A stretch of DNA of 64,000 nt from Fistularia commersonii (GCA_037954325.1 JBBMNZ010000026.1:3296501-3360500), one strand, 5' to 3'. Positions 23,265 through 35,617 are shown, counted from the first letter of the stretch. The notes: generated by a model from the sequence alone, not told the origin. Made by a program: numbers and translations.

Positions 23265-23910
23265 TCATGATCCCAAATTTTGATTTGAACTATATTTAAC
23301 CAGGACAACCACATTGGGATTGAGAATCTCTTTTTTTCCAAAGTGCGTGCCGGCCAAGAAAGGCAGCAGTTACGACAAAGATAAGACAAAGACGGACGAT
23401 CAGCAGCCATTTTAACCATCAAAACATAAAGCGGTCAGATAACCGGATTTATACGTCACAATCACAATCATAAAACGCCACGTGTTCACAAAACCCCAGG
23501 TGAACATCTGCAAACAGACGCATGTGTTTGTTAGTTATTTTGTATTCCGCTGAATCCATCCAGTGAGACCAGACCTTTTCAAAATCAGGTTTTTCGTGTA
23601 GTTCAATCCAGGCAAGCGGGAGCAGCGGACACACAGTAAACGCCTTCCTCCCCGCTTGACTCTCGGGACAGGCAGCGAGAGAACATCCCGCGAACGAAGC
23701 TGATATGATCCGACGGCTCCTCTCACTGATGAAGGTGAGAAGAAGCTGGAAAATAGCCTTAGAAATAAATTTTGCTCTTGTCACAAAGCACGCAAAGGTG
23801 GGATTTAACCTTGAAATGAAAACCAACCGTCAGTATCAACCTGCTAGTGGATGTTTTGGGTCAAAGAGAGATAAAATACCAAGATGTTTGTGGATGCAGG
23901 CTCAGTCCGA
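23265..23910 (-). repeat. dispersed retroposon-like fragment
   Basis: TATATTTAACCAGGACAACC, CATTGGGATTGAGAATCTC and GGCCAAGAAAGGCAGCAG are the start of an abundant fish repeat. The minus strand has a 125-codon open frame (23826-23449) with no domain I recognise, most likely the decayed C-terminal region of the same element. No start context or splice support for a host gene. Confidence 0.5.
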
Positions 23911-25363
23911 CAACCTGGGGGATCCTGGAGATCACGGGGACGCCACGTGATGCTGATCCTACGCCGCCCATATAAACCTTTTCACGCCGGTCAACTGGAC
24001 TAAAAATAGCCGAATTGCCTCCACAATGCCTCGCGAAACAATTAAGGTCAACAGTTCTGCAACGCTCGAGTAAATATTTGTGAGTCGGCGGGTGGGGGTT
24101 GGTGGTAAATCAGCATTTTATGATCTCAGTGTGCGATTCAGTAAAAATAAAATAAAATGATCCCTCGCAACTTTTCCCACAAAACCTCGTTCAGAAGATT
24201 TGCAACGGCAGTTCTAACTCACTACTTTGTATCGATTGCCCTTGATAAATATGCATCTAAAGTACGAAAAAAAAAAAAAAAACAGGCACGAGTGTATTTC
24301 ATCAGAACACCGGTGAAATCAATTAAAAAGTCCGGAGACTAGAAGAGTCTGTTTTTGCTCTCTCTCCCCTGGTAATATATTTCTTTTGCATGCATACACA
24401 AGCAGGCTTCACTTTCTCATCCCTTTGATTAATAAAGAAATGTTCTGTTCCGCGAATCAAAAAAAAAAAAAAAAAAAAAAAGGGGGCTACATGAACGTCT
24501 CCACAGGAAACCCTCACAACGCAGAGCTCCGAGTTCAACCCCCCCCTCCCTTGTTTCTGGAGCTTCTCTCCCCCTTCGTACCCTTGCAACTGTGCCTTCT
24601 TATCCCCGCGGTCATTTGTATTCATCCACTTTCATTTACTTTCACCCTGCATGCTCCCAACCCGCTCAGAGCCACTCTCTCTGACTTGGCAAGCTGCTCC
24701 GCTTATTTTCCCCTCCGCCACGGCTCTGCTCCGCTTCCTCCGAGCCTTTTATGGCAGACGGCGTTCGTGCAGGAGCGTGGCTCGGTAAATAACCGCCGCT
24801 GTCTTTTTTAAAAAAATTACAGCAGTTGCATCCTAGCGGCATTTTGAAGTGCGCGTTCGCCCCGGTCCAAAAAAACATGCAATATGCTAACCGGAGATGC
24901 TAAATGTGTCCATCGGAGTGTTTGGCCGTATGTCCAGGGTGTTCCCCTGCCTCTCGGATGAAATCCGCAGGGATTAGCGGCAACTCTAGAAACCCGGAGG
25001 CACGGACAATAAATTAACGCACATCTCAAAATTAATATCACGTGCACAATTACGGGCTGTGAAACGCAGTTTAGCCGGTAACCGGAAGTGCAGGTGCAGA
25101 TATGATAAATAAATTAACACAGCATGGGTTTACTTGATGGTTTTCTGTTTATTTTGAAGACGTGTCATGTGTCAAGTTGCACCCAGGAAGTATCAGGAGA
25201 TGTACTTCTGTAACAGTGAATATATAAAAAAAATAAATAAAATTACAAGTATCATCATCACAAAACCAAACCTAGTTGCTAATGCTCTTCTAAAATTTCA
25301 AAATTGAAATTGTATACCCAACATCACCGCACTCGCCTGCAGCTAATTTTACTGTAAAGGAAT
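23911..25363. other. non-coding unique DNA
   Basis: C/T-rich sequence at about 24520-24780 and A-runs at 24268 and 24460. Plus-frame 24386-24811 is a 141-codon opening over a pyrimidine-rich stretch and a poly-A run, without any known domain. No gene supported. Confidence 0.45.
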
Positions 25364-25656
25364 ATACACTGCTCAAAAAAATAAAGGGAAGACTAGAATA
25401 ACACATCCTAGATCTGAATGAATGACATATTCTTATGAAATACTTGGTTCTTTACATATTTGAATGTTCTGACAACAAAATCATACAAAAATGATGAATG
25501 GAAATGACATGTATGGAGTCACATTCAAAATGAAAGTGGAAAAACACACCAACATTGATATAATGTCCTTAAAACAAGACAAAATGAATCCGTGTTGCTT
25601 CACATTACACTTAATATTTGTTGTTTAAGTGTTCCCTTTAGTATTTTTGAGCTGTA
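25364..25656 (-). mobile_element. Tc1/mariner-type MITE, copy 2
   Basis: The ends TACACTGCTCAAAAAAATAA and TTAGTATTTTTGAGCTGTA, with the inner landmarks of the family in reverse: CACATCCTAGATCTGAATGA, TGTATGGAGTCACATTC and TGTCCTTAAAACAAGACAAA. Orientation is opposite to the copy at 9521. No ORF. Confidence 0.85.
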
Positions 25657-26289
25657 TGAACTGGGACCAATTAGCAATAGCGATAAACTCAGCTGCATTC
25701 CAACCATATTTGACTGTATTGTCCTCATCTGAATAAAATTCTTTTCAATTCTTTAGAGGGAAATAGTTTTAGCTCATAATGGATGAGAGCGTGACCTTTT
25801 CCCTTTTTAGTAGGACGGAAAAAACTGGCTCCCGGTGTCCGTCAGGGTCACGGCGGCAGCAGCGCCGGCCTCCAGAAGGTTTCAGAGGTTTCCTGCCGCT
25901 CGGGAGAAAGAGGCAGAGCCAAAAGTGCAGGAAAAGTAGGTCCAGCAATTTTGAGGCTTGAAATCAACCCCCCTCCCCTCGGAGTGCTTGTTATTAAAAT
26001 TCAATAAATACACAACTAGAAGCATCTAAATGAGATCTGCACAATTTACTCGAAGACTTCTTCCCTGCTTGACAGCATGTTTTGTAAATCCTGTCAAAAG
26101 CACGGACAAATTGCACTCTTCTTCTTTTTGCCTCCTCCCCTTCAATGTTCAGGCTTGGTTTTATTTTTACAACGCCGTCTGTTTTTTACAAGATGGACGG
26201 ATGACTCACTTAAAACGGTGAAGGTACAAAACATGTCACTGTGAACGCAGGAGGAAAGAAAAACTGTTTCTCAATAGCAATTTATCTGG
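25657..26289. other. non-coding unique DNA
   Basis: No gene or recognised repeat. A 60-codon Arg/Gly-rich plus frame at 25779 has no family resemblance. Confidence 0.45.
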
Positions 26290-27000
26290 TAGACGTGTCA
26301 AACGTACGGCCCGCGGGCCGGTACCGGCCCACCGGGGCGTCCGATCCGGCCCGTGGGGTAAATCTACAATTTGAAAAAAAGTATTACTTTTTAAAAATAA
26401 AAATGCAATTCCAATTCCCTGTCACCTAGAGATGCACTGTTTTAGTCAGTGTTAGCAACACGGCACAACACTATGTGACTCAGCACTTACAGCAGATGGC
26501 AGCGATGCGGCTTCCGGGTCTGTAAATAGCATTTTTACTTATTATTGGAAATGTACCTGCTTTTCCGTTGGACCCGACACCCTCATCACCAAGATGTCGT
26601 TGCCAAAAAAGAGAAACGTGGACATGGACTGTAGGGTTTTCCGAGAAAAATTGACCACTTCTGATATGTTTGTTGAGATAAATAAGAAGCCTGTATGCTT
26701 GGTGTGGATGCAGCAGGTTTCGGAGGCACTGTGAGACAACAAAAAATACAACAAAATACACGAGAACAAGACAGAACTGAGGCATAGTTTGATTGAAATT
26801 GCACTTTTCTTAATGAATCTCATGTTTTTCTTCATGTATTTTTTAAAGGAACAGCTCATTATGTATAAGATTTTTATAATTTACCTGTTCTCCTTTATAC
26901 TGAAACAAAGCAAAAATTTGGACTCAGTTGCACTTCTTGGTAATTATGCTGTTATTTTACCATTTGTGGCCCTCAGACCAAAATGAGTTTGACACTCCTG
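26290..27000 (+). mobile_element. hAT element with short transposase remnant
   Basis: The left end has GACGTGTCAAACGTACGGCC then CGCGGGCCGG, and the right end has GGCCCTCAGACCAAAATGAG then TTTGACACTCCTG. These inverted ends are of the CAGGGGTGTCAAACTC hAT type. Inside lies a 46-codon transposase start (listed separately). No matching 8-bp target duplication is visible, so the edges have decayed. Confidence 0.8.
26594..26734 (+). pseudogene. hAT transposase N-terminal fragment
   Basis: An ATG at 26594 opens 46 codons beginning MSLPKKRNVDMDCRVFREKL and continuing through MFVEINKKPVCLVW to a TGA at 26732-26734. The K-P-V-C-L core is the start of the BED-like finger in GTF2IRD2/SCAND3-like hAT transposases. 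Here the second finger Cys is replaced (CLVWMQ), and the rest of the protein is deleted. Confidence 0.75.
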
Positions 27001-27349
27001 GTGTCAAAGAATATCGGGCGGTGTGAAATCAATAACAGAAACAAATTGGATGTGCATTGCGGTCTAGGAATGTATTATTTGTGTATTATGGTGACTTGTG
27101 TTTACCTGTCAGCATGCAGGGGCTGGAAGATTCTGTGGTAAAAGCTTCAGTTGTTCCCCGTCCATCTCTGAACCAAGGCTGCCCTCTGTTGGTTGCACAG
27201 GATGTCTGATCTCACGGACGATTCTCGTTTCAGATTAATCATCTTGATCTTTGCTGATATCTGGCCAATATAACAGCGTGCAAAATGTTGGATGTGTCGC
27301 CGTAACAACAAAACAAACAGTTATCGTTGGAAACTCCCCTCAAGTTATT
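27001..27349. other. non-coding unique DNA
   Basis: Nothing recognised. Confidence 0.4.
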
Positions 27350-27440
27350 AGAAGTGACTCACTCCGGATGACGGCCGAAACGTCTTTAAGTGAAGAAATT
27401 CAAGTCTAGCTGGTTGGACAAGAAGATTTCTACAAGAACG
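27350..27440. repeat. dispersed repeat with GTGAAGAAATTCAAG, copy 2
   Basis: ACTCACTCCGGATGACGGCC, GAAACGTCTTTAAGTGAAGA and AATTCAAGTCTAGCTG match the right half of the repeat at 7075-7232; the left arm is missing. Confidence 0.7.
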
Positions 27441-27510
27441 AAACAAAGGATTATCTTCTATTCAACTTGTGTTCAAACGTACCATATCCTGTATTTAGTG
27501 TTTTTTCTGC

Positions 27511-28225
27511 AGTAAAGATAAGATAAGATAAGATAAGATAAGATAAGATAAGATATACTTTATTGATCCCCATAGGGGATTCTTTTGTCACAGCAGTGTA
27601 ACAGTTATAGTATCAATATATATGAATATAAATATAAATAAAGAGACAATAAGAAGACAATTGAAAGACATCCACAATAGACAGCCGAGAGAACAAGGAT
27701 AGGAATGGACAACAGAATAAAAATAAAATAAAATTAAAAAAAAAAAGCAAGGACAACCAAAACGACAACAAGGATGGGAACATAAACAACAGGAATGACA
27801 AAAATAAATAAAAGTAAGCAAAAATAAAATAAATAAAAATAAGCAAAATTAAAATAAATAAAAATGAGCAAAAATGAAATAAATAAAAATAAGCATAAAT
27901 AGAAATAAGCAAAATTAAAATAAATAAAAAATGAGCAAAAATGAAATAGATAAAAATAAGCATAAATAGAAATAAGCAAAATTAAAATAAATAAAAAATA
28001 AGCATAAATAAAATAGATAAAAAGAAGCAAAATTAAAATAAATTAAACCAAGCAAAAAGAAAATAAATAAAAAGAAGCAAAAAGAAAATAAATAAAAAGA
28101 AGCAAAATTAAAGTAAATAAAAAGAAGAATTCACCCCTGGCCTGTCAGAGTTGTGTGCCGTCCAGACTGCTGTTATACAGTCTGATGGCCGAGGACACAA
28201 AGGAGCGTGAAAAAGAAAAACACAA
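27511..28225 (-). repeat. (AGATA)n-tailed retroposon-like repeat with A-rich minisatellite
   Basis: About nine AGATA units (27511-27556) run into ACTTTATTGATCCCCATAGG and GGATTCTTTTGTCACAGCAG, the reverse complement of a non-LTR 3' end. Next comes about 340 bases (27780-28120) of an irregular AAATAAGCAAAATTAAAATA minisatellite, then CAGTCTGATGGCCGAGGACA, another typical piece of the same repeat class. Minus-strand Phe/Leu/Ile-rich frames of about 100 codons are composition artefacts. Relatives: 46385-46970, 50880-51385 and 51855-52125. Confidence 0.75.
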
Positions 28226-29692
28226 GTACATTCACTTCCCAGTTAGGTCTGGGATCTGGATAAAAAAAAATTAAAAAATCACACAAAAAGTGCTCCGAAA
28301 AGAAAAATGATTTATTTTACATATAACATAAAAAACGTATTCAAAAGCATAAGCTTTTCCCCCCTTCTTTCGGAAGAGCCCATTGTTTTTGCTCAAAACG
28401 TCATGCATTTGAGAATAAGTATGTCTGTTTGCACCCCAGCACGCTATAGCGAAGAAACCCTTCCCAAAGTAAGTTTTCTCATACAATTTATTTGTATTAT
28501 TTAATCTTTGAATTAAGCGCTCCGCCATTATTGGGCCTAACATAACATTTGCGTTTATGTCAGTGAAGAAGTTTGACTGACTTTTGGAGTAAAAATAAAG
28601 CAAGGGAGGGATAAATAAAGGCCGAGGATATGAAATAAATCCCCGGCAGTGAGAGAATGTGACCACATGAGGGAGGCAGAGTCACGTTGAGGTCCAGATG
28701 TGCAGCGCTTCTTCCTCCTGCTGTGGCTTCCCGAGCCTTAAATCTAGTCTGCAAGCATTTTCTTTATTTATTTTCCCATTTTTCCCGACTCCCTTGCGGG
28801 CCGGGCAGCTTCGAAGCACGGCTGTAAATCAACCGGGTTCCCTCCACTTTCATTGCTGATAAAATATAGGGTATTACTGATGTGCGGCAGCGGGTACATT
28901 GTGTTGACAAGTGTTTGTCACACTTTCTGAGGCCTTTCCGGATTCGGATTCCGTTTGCAAAATCGTCGGTCTCCGCAACGGCCCTTGGTGAGGCCGCGCC
29001 ACCGCCATCTTTTTGCGGAAACCTCGAGTGGAGCGACCGCAGATGAAAAGTTCACCCCACTTCCTGTTTCTCAAAGAGACCAAACTGGAAATGAGCTTCC
29101 AGGCACAGCGTTCTTTGTTTTACCTCGACTGTTCGTCTGTCGGTTGGCAGATGATGGACGAGAAGTTTGACGCGTTGTTTGTTTTTCTTTTTTTATCCGT
29201 CTATTGTCGGCTTCGTGTCGTGTCAAACTCTGCCTCGTGAATCAGTGTGTCGTCGTATCTGCTTGTTCTGTAAAGAAAATTTGTCACGGTTTAAATCTCA
29301 GATGAGGGTTTGAAACCAAACTGAGACTGTGGAGTTAATACCATGTCTTTCATTTGCGTCTTCAGTCCGACTTCCAGGTGTTTGCCTCTGCGTCGGCGGA
29401 ACGCGGCAAGACGCGCCAAGCCGGTCCCCTTTCTGAGAATCGGCTTCCTCGGCTTTGGACTAACCGGTATTTCTTCCCGTCTACGTTGCCCCTGGCAACC
29501 GAGGGAAATACGCACGGATGTCACATGCGGGTTCGGAGGGAGGAGTTTGACAAATGTTACATAAAGAGGAAGAGGAGAGAGGGAGAGACGTGTCACACAC
29601 AAGGGGAGGTTAGACTGAGTGATGGAGATGAAGCGAGGAGGAGGAGAACGTCCTCAAAGAACCTCGCGAGTGTCATCTGGCTTCTGCCAGGC
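28226..29692. other. non-coding unique DNA
   Basis: Two moderately complex parts, 28500-28920 and 29280-29640, are not recognised as repeats. The 183-codon plus frame at 29354-29905 runs into the GAT tract and has no domain. No gene called. Confidence 0.4.
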
Positions 29693-30819
29693 AATGATGA
29701 TCATGAAGATGCTGATGATGAGGTAGATGGTGATGATGAAGATGATGATGGTGATGATGATTATGGTGAAGTTGACGGTGACGGTGACAGTGACGTTGAT
29801 GACAATGAAGATGGCGTTTACTACGATGATCATGATCATGATGGTGATCACAATAACAACGACGATGCAATGATGATGAAGATGGCGATGTTACGATGGA
29901 GATGATGATGGTTATGATGAAGATGATGGTGGCTATGATGGTGAATGTGATGATGAAGATGATCATGATCATGATGGTGATCACAGAGACAGTGAAGATA
30001 ACGATGATGATGACTAAGATGGTGATTACGACAATGATGATGATGATGATGATGATGATCACAATGACAATGACAATGCAATGATGATGAAGATGAGGAT
30101 GATGGCGATGATGAAGATGACGGTTACGATCACAATAACATCGGAGGCGATGGTGATGATGGTGATGGTGAAGGTGATGATGAAGATGACGGTGACAGCG
30201 ACCATGACGATGCTGACAACAACGATCACATTGACAATGACGACGATGATGATGATGATGAAGATGGTAATTGTGACGATGATGATGACCATCATGATCA
30301 TGATGGTCATCATCATGATCACAATCGCAATGATGATGATGACGATGACAACAATGATGATGAAGATGGCGCTGAGGACGATGGCTATGATGGTGTGGAT
30401 GGTGATGATGATGAAGATGACGGTGAAGATAATGATTAGGATGATGATGAAGGTGAAGATGACGATGAAAGTGATGATGGTGACGATGACGACAAGGACA
30501 ATGATGATGAAGATGACGGTCACGGTGACAACTAAAACGACGACAATGATGATGAAGATGGCGCTGACGATGATGATCAGGACGGAGATGATGATGATGA
30601 TGATGATGGTTATGATGAAGATGACGGTCACGGTGACGATAACAATGACGACGACAATGATGATGAAGATGGTGCTGATGATGATTATGACGGGGATGAA
30701 GATGAAGATGACAATGATTGTGATAACCATGACGATGATGACAATTGCAATGATGATGACAATGACAACGACGACGATGATGATGTTGATGATGATAATA
30801 ATGATGATGATGATGGTTA
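29693..30819. repeat. 1.1-kb degenerate GAT/GAC trinucleotide tract
   Basis: Almost every triplet is GAT, GAC, GGT, AAT or a one-base variant, with longer sub-units such as GATGATGAAGATGACGGTGA recurring every 60-130 bases. The purine-rich strand is the plus strand. Because TAA/TAG/TGA are rare in several phases, both strands have long open frames: His-rich (403 codons, minus, 30884-29673), Ile-rich (minus) and Met-rich (plus). None has codon constraint or flanking exon signals. They are consequences of the repeat. Confidence 0.92.
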
Positions 30820-31424
30820 AAGTTGTCGAACGAAGGCCAAACCCTTCTGAATGCGCCCGTCTGACTGCCTGCGGATGTTTGCATCGCCCATCAACGCAGA
30901 CATTTCACATCATAAAGGCAAACGTCTCGCGCTATTCAAACGTCCACCGTGCAAACATTTGCTTGTGAGGTAATTATCACACGGACTGACTAACGCCGAC
31001 ATTTTTTTCACCTTGCAGAGACTTTGCCAACAGGGGGGATAATAGTGGAGATCCCAAATGGGTTTGGAGGGGAAGCATAGATGCTCCTTTGTGAGATTCC
31101 CCTCCTGTCCACACAGCTTGGATGACGTGACGACAACAGTTTTTTCGTCTTTTGTCCTCCATAATTTAGCCGAATCCCGCAGAAGGGTCTGCCTGCACAA
31201 CTTGGCGCTTTTGGAGGAGACTCGACAAGTTAGCTTAGCGCCTTGGCAGATGCGGCGAGAAACAAACACGGTTCCAGGGACAAGCTAGAGCCAAGGAACA
31301 CTGTGGAGTGCAAACACACACTCACGCACACACTCGCGAGTTGTGATGAAATTTCAGTTTTGCCACCTCATTCTGAAGAAACAAGCTAATCCCGAGTCTG
31401 CTCATCATTTGGATGGGATACAGC
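30820..31424. other. non-coding unique DNA
   Basis: No gene or repeat recognised. Confidence 0.4.
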
Positions 31425-31665
31425 TTGACGACGGGGTGGTGGAGATGGTTGAGGAGGTTGGGATGGTTTGCAGACACTGAGGAGAAAGACAGCGGCGCTG
31501 AAGATGTGGAGGTTCGAATCAGGAATTAGTCCATCACCGGACGAACGGTGAAGATCTGGGTAGAAGGATGCTGAATGGTGATGAATGGATGGAGGAAAAG
31601 GGACAGGTGGTGTGAGAGAAGAGAATGCAGAGGGTCAGATGATTGGCTGTGGTGACCAATGAAGA
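31425..31665 (+). mobile_element. diverged RTE-type LINE 3' fragment
   Basis: AAGATGTGGAGGTTCGAATC, GGAATTAGTCCATCAC, AGAAGGATGCTGAATGG, GGTGTGAGAGAAGAGAATGC and GATTGGCTGTGGTGACC match the order of the RTE C-terminus and 3' tail at 56660-57290, but are too decayed to read as protein. Confidence 0.6.
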
Positions 31666-31844
31666 TTCAAAGATTCAAAATGTTTATTATCACATGTATA
31701 GTGTAGAAACCTGTGAAATTCCTACTTTGCTGTCGGCAGTGCATTTGGATATGTGCTGATAGGAAGAGTGTAAACATTATTGTAAATATGATTATAGATA
31801 TGAAAGGGGTGGACCAAAGGAAAAGAACAAGAATGGACTACGTT

Positions 31845-32060
31845 CCGTCATTTCTGGACTATTGAGCGCTCCTCAATATAAGCCACATCGGCTTAAAATA
31901 CAAAAATAAATATATGTGAACATATATAGACTACACTTGTCTATAAGCTGCAGGTGTCCACGTTATAACATAAGATATTTACATCGCATTTGTTTTTTAA
32001 ACTTTTAATTAAATACATACCGGTAACGTCAACAAATACGTGCTGGAAATGCTTATTCAT
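31845..32060 (+). mobile_element. 'ATAAGCCGC' MITE family copy, left part
   Basis: CGTCATTTCTGGACTATTGA, GCGCTCCTCAATATAAGCC, CACTTGTCTATAAGCTGCAG and CCGGTAACGTCAACAAATAC match the left half of 32835-33655 and 47183-47750. The right terminus is not found. Confidence 0.7.
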
Positions 32061-32834
32061 CTCCAACTGAAGTAGGAAGTTTTGTCTGACGCATCGCATC
32101 AACTGCGTGACGCATAAGATGGAAAAAAAAAGTCACAATTTAACATAGTTTCATTACGATGCAAATGGTGCATCGCACAGAGTTTGTAGCTATGACCAAT
32201 TTTCAACCCTTGTCCAAAACTGGACTACTGACGATCCTGGGTTCATATGGCAGAATAACATTTACTATTCAGTACAAAACGGCTAAGGATGAGTAGAATA
32301 GCTTTTTGCATGTTGTAAACAGCGATGATTTGATGGTGATGAAAGAAGCGCCTGCAGTTACATGACATAATAAAGACATGCTTGCCAAGATGAACCTGCA
32401 AGTTCAAGGATAGTTTATCCATGTTTCTTGTATTGTAGTTACACAAGTACAACTAGATTCGCTCCAAGCTTGGCACAGATTTCACGACAACCTATTTCCA
32501 TCCAATACTGACTAGTCTTATTTTGTATTCGATTCAACTATATACCATTCAGTACATTTATGTAAACATCATTCATGCAGCTGGGCATGTACTGTACCTT
32601 ACAATCCGGTTATTTACATTATTGAGTGTGCATTGCATTTATAATTCATGGTGAATGTTTTGTTGCATTTCTCATGTTTTGAGAGGACCATTAAGCGCAG
32701 ACATAACATAGGGTATTAAACTTTTGGAGAACGCACCAAGCAATTACCAACTCTCAAACTGATGTTTCAGAGAAAAGTGTGTATGTCATCACTTAATTAT
32801 ACACATTTTACTGCTTAACATGAATTATATCTAA
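32061..32834. other. AT-rich non-coding DNA
   Basis: Nothing recognised as gene or repeat. Confidence 0.4.
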
Positions 32835-33655
32835 ATATTCAGCGTGCAGATAGTACGCCGTAAAACTTGCACCATCACCACAGTAGACCTTTAAATGACA
32901 AATGTGCTAAAACTACGTCAACCATTTTATCAAAATACACATCATAATTCCCAGACTATTGAGCGCACCTGAATATAAGCCGCATCGCCTAAAAATAGAC
33001 AAATAAATATATGTTTACATATTCAGGCCACACTTGTCTATAAGCTGTAGGTGTAACATGCTTTGTTAAGCTACATATTCATCACTTAAAATATATATTC
33101 TATGATGTCACTGTTTAGAAATGGCAATGCAAAGTAGTTGGGATGTGGAGGTGAACATTCTACCATGGGTCTGAATGATTTTGTTAAAATATTTTAAATT
33201 CCTGACGCACCATCTGTGAATCAGAGAACACTTTGGAATATTTACAGTATTTTCCAGTATATTTATTATTTGTAGTGTACACTACTCATACACAGATATT
33301 TACACAGAAACTTTTTTTTTTTTACTTTTAATTAAATACGTAACGCCCACCAATACGTTACTGGAAATGCTGTTTTCCGAACAGTGGCTGTAACACGGCT
33401 GACGAAAAAGGTCGAAAATAACTAACAAAAGGAAAAGCCCATCCATTTGCTTTTGTGGCTTTGTCCAGCTGATCGCTATCTTGGTTTTGAACGGCATCAG
33501 AATTTCACGTTAATGTCATCGGTCTGATGAGACGAGGCTGAATGTTTTTGTGGCGCGAAGGTCATAAGCCCAAAAAAAATGCGTAAATTAGCCGCGTATT
33601 TGTTTAAACCGCTGTGTTCAAAGTGTGTCAAAAAGGAGCGTCTTATAGTCAGGAA
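32835..33655 (+). mobile_element. 'ATAAGCCGC' element, long copy with shared flank
   Basis: From about 32855 (GTACGCCGTAAAACTTGCAC) it matches 47195 onward, well before the TTCCCAGACTATTGAGCGCA start of the MITE. Inside are AAGCCGCATCGCC, CACTTGTCTATAAGCTGTAG, GTTTTGAACGGCATCAGAAT and TCGGTCTGATGAGACGAGG. The right end is GGAGCGTCTTATAGTCAGGA. An extra insertion of about 250 bases (33065-33310) separates the two halves relative to the 47-kb copy. No transposase. Confidence 0.7.
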
Positions 33656-34325
33656 GTCACAGGAGGACGAAGGTCTCCAAAGTCAACCTGTAGGAGAGCT
33701 TTGGTCGACACGACTCACTGCAAATCTCCTCAGAAGACGAGACGAAAACATCCTTCAGCGCCGGCAAAATCTTGTTTTCAGTATTTGGTCGCTGTGTCGA
33801 GACAGGGAGACCAGAAGATAAGATTATAAACCGCTGCAACCAGTCAAGGACAAAGGGTGTGAATCCTGAGAAATGTTTGCTCTCCGTTTTGTTCTTCCTT
33901 TAAAAAAGGCAAATAAGATTCGTCTTTGGAAGTGCTGGATTTGTGTTTCGCTGTCAAACAAAAGCCCGAAGTCGTCCGGGTGACGGATGATGTGCATGTA
34001 TTTTAGTCGCATTATTGTCTGCAGGACTTTTTGATAAAAGACAAGGAAGCCAAAAGGAAGCCGCACCGCCGACGGTACGGGCTAAAAATATTCCGGCTTA
34101 AAAAAAGAACAAAAGAACGGTTGCAGATAAGATTATTTTCGCTCCTCTGGGGAAACGGATGACATAAATCTGTATTTTTTTTTCCAGGTTTCAAGTTAAA
34201 AGAGCAAAACCTTCAGTGCAATCTACTTCCTGGAGCAGGTTTAATGTCATCCTGCATACTAAAGAAACTATAATAGCAATTTGAAGGGGTTAAAAGTGGT
34301 TAGCGCCAAAGTGCAAGAAGGTCCC
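33656..34325. other. non-coding unique DNA
   Basis: Nothing recognised with confidence. Confidence 0.4.
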
Positions 34326-34339
34326 CTCAGCTTTCTGGG

Positions 34340-34500
34340 CGTTTGAGGAGAACCTCAGGAGGTCGTCAAAGACAACGAGCAGGTATCTGCACTCCGTTTC
34401 TACTGGATGGAGGTGGAGAGCAGGCTCAGCCAGCCGCCTCTGTCTGCTGGAAGGTCACTTCCATGTCCTTGCTCTTACTCACGTTCAGCTCGAGGCAGGA
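34340..34500 (-). pseudogene. LINE reverse-transcriptase fragment (L2/CR1-like)
   Basis: On the minus strand, 34497-34429 reads CLELNVSKSKDMEVTFQQTE. The L.LN.SK(T/S)K(E/D)M.V.F pattern is typical of the region after the catalytic core in L2/CR1-type LINE RTs. Beyond a stop, another frame gives CRYLLVVFDDLLRFSSN, matching the usual YLG..FD..L.FS.N block. The 144-codon plus frame at 34343-34777 is antisense to it. Dead fragment; clade assignment is tentative. Confidence 0.6.
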
Positions 34501-34544
34501 GGCTTTGCAGCAGAGAGCTGGACCAGACAGCAGCCGTGCAAGGG

Positions 34545-34715
34545 CCTCCAGCTTTTTGGACCGCTGGAGGAAACCAGAGAACCTGGAGGAAAAACCCACG
34601 TGGGAGAACGTGGAGACTCCAAAATTGAAAGGCATCTCCGTTCGGAGTGGAAGCGGGGACCTTCTTGCAGCGGAGGCGCCGAACCCTGCGCCGGTGAGCC
34701 GGCCAGATGAATATC
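34545..34715. repeat. fish dispersed repeat fragment
   Basis: TTTTTGGACCGCTGGAGGAA, ACCAGAGAACCTGGAGG, GGGAGAACGTGGAGACTCC and CCTTCTTGCAGCGGAGGCGC parallel the core at 18370-18545. It sits immediately beside the LINE fragment. Confidence 0.65.
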
Positions 34716-34849
34716 CCCTGCCGGTGGAGCATTGTGGGGCCATGAAAATAGAGATACCTGTAAATACAATTTGGTGAGAGGCATACTGAGAAATATATCA
34801 GTTTGGACTAGTTGGATGCGAGGCTGTGAATTAATGGAATTATTTTTAA

Positions 34850-35041
34850 TATATTAATTTGTTATATGTTATATATATTATATATTATATATTATATGAT
34901 ATAATATAATATGATCTATACAAATATTTATATTAATATATACACATATATATACACACATATATATGATTTAATAAATTATATATCTAATTAAATATTA
35001 CATATATATTTATATTTATATATATATATATATATATATAA
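34850..35041. repeat. AT/TATA-rich microsatellite
   Basis: Long runs of TA, ATAT and TATATAT with scattered C's, ending in a (TA)n of about 20 bases just before 35041. Likely an easily melted or cruciform-prone tract. Confidence 0.85.
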
Positions 35042-35617
35042 AACCCCTGTGATATAATTTTCAATCGCTGTCTGGAGCTGGTACGCTAAACATGACCCGT
35101 TTCTCGTTCTTTGGACTGCCAGAAACAAACAAACAAACAAACAAAAAATCGGATCAATAAATAAATGAATGTTGTATTAAAGTTGGTTGAATATGGGTTG
35201 CAACGTCAGACAACGTCAGATAATTTATCATGTGGTCCTGGAATACAACGTTGTTCCAACCTGATACTCACTTCAGGTGTTTGCTATCGCTGGTAACGAT
35301 AAACAAATCAGAAAACAGCACGAAGTATGTTTACCTCCGCCACTTTTTGTAATTGGGGTACGTACTGTGCTTCAACATAATATTATTGTGCATTTGTATG
35401 AATGAGGACCCCCCAAAAAATGGCACCTGCTAACAAAGCGAAATTCAAACTCAATCCTATCAGTCTCACAGTAGATGATGGGAAAAGATCAGCCACGAAA
35501 TAATTCAACATGAATGAATCAATTGTATGGAAGTGGAGGAAGCAAGCAGATGAACAGCGCCAAGTAAACAAGACCAAACAGTTTCCGCGGTAACAAAGCG
35601 AGATGAATGAGGTGAAT
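35042..35617. other. non-coding unique DNA
   Basis: A short (CAAA)n lies at about 35127. No gene recognised. Confidence 0.4.

Noticed and set aside
23449..23826. 125-codon open frame (minus)
   Set aside because: It follows the start of a dispersed repeat and has no domain or splice signals; more likely repeat-derived than a host gene.
27780..28120. Direct-repeat array resembling a CRISPR at first sight
   Set aside because: It is an irregular A-rich minisatellite with no constant-length spacers, in a vertebrate genome.
29673..30884. 403-codon His-rich open frame (minus)
   Set aside because: It is produced by the GAT/GAC trinucleotide tract; other frames over the same bases are equally open (Ile-rich, Met-rich). 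No exon signals.
34343..34777. 144-codon open frame (plus)
   Set aside because: Antisense to a LINE RT fragment and then runs through a known fish dispersed repeat.
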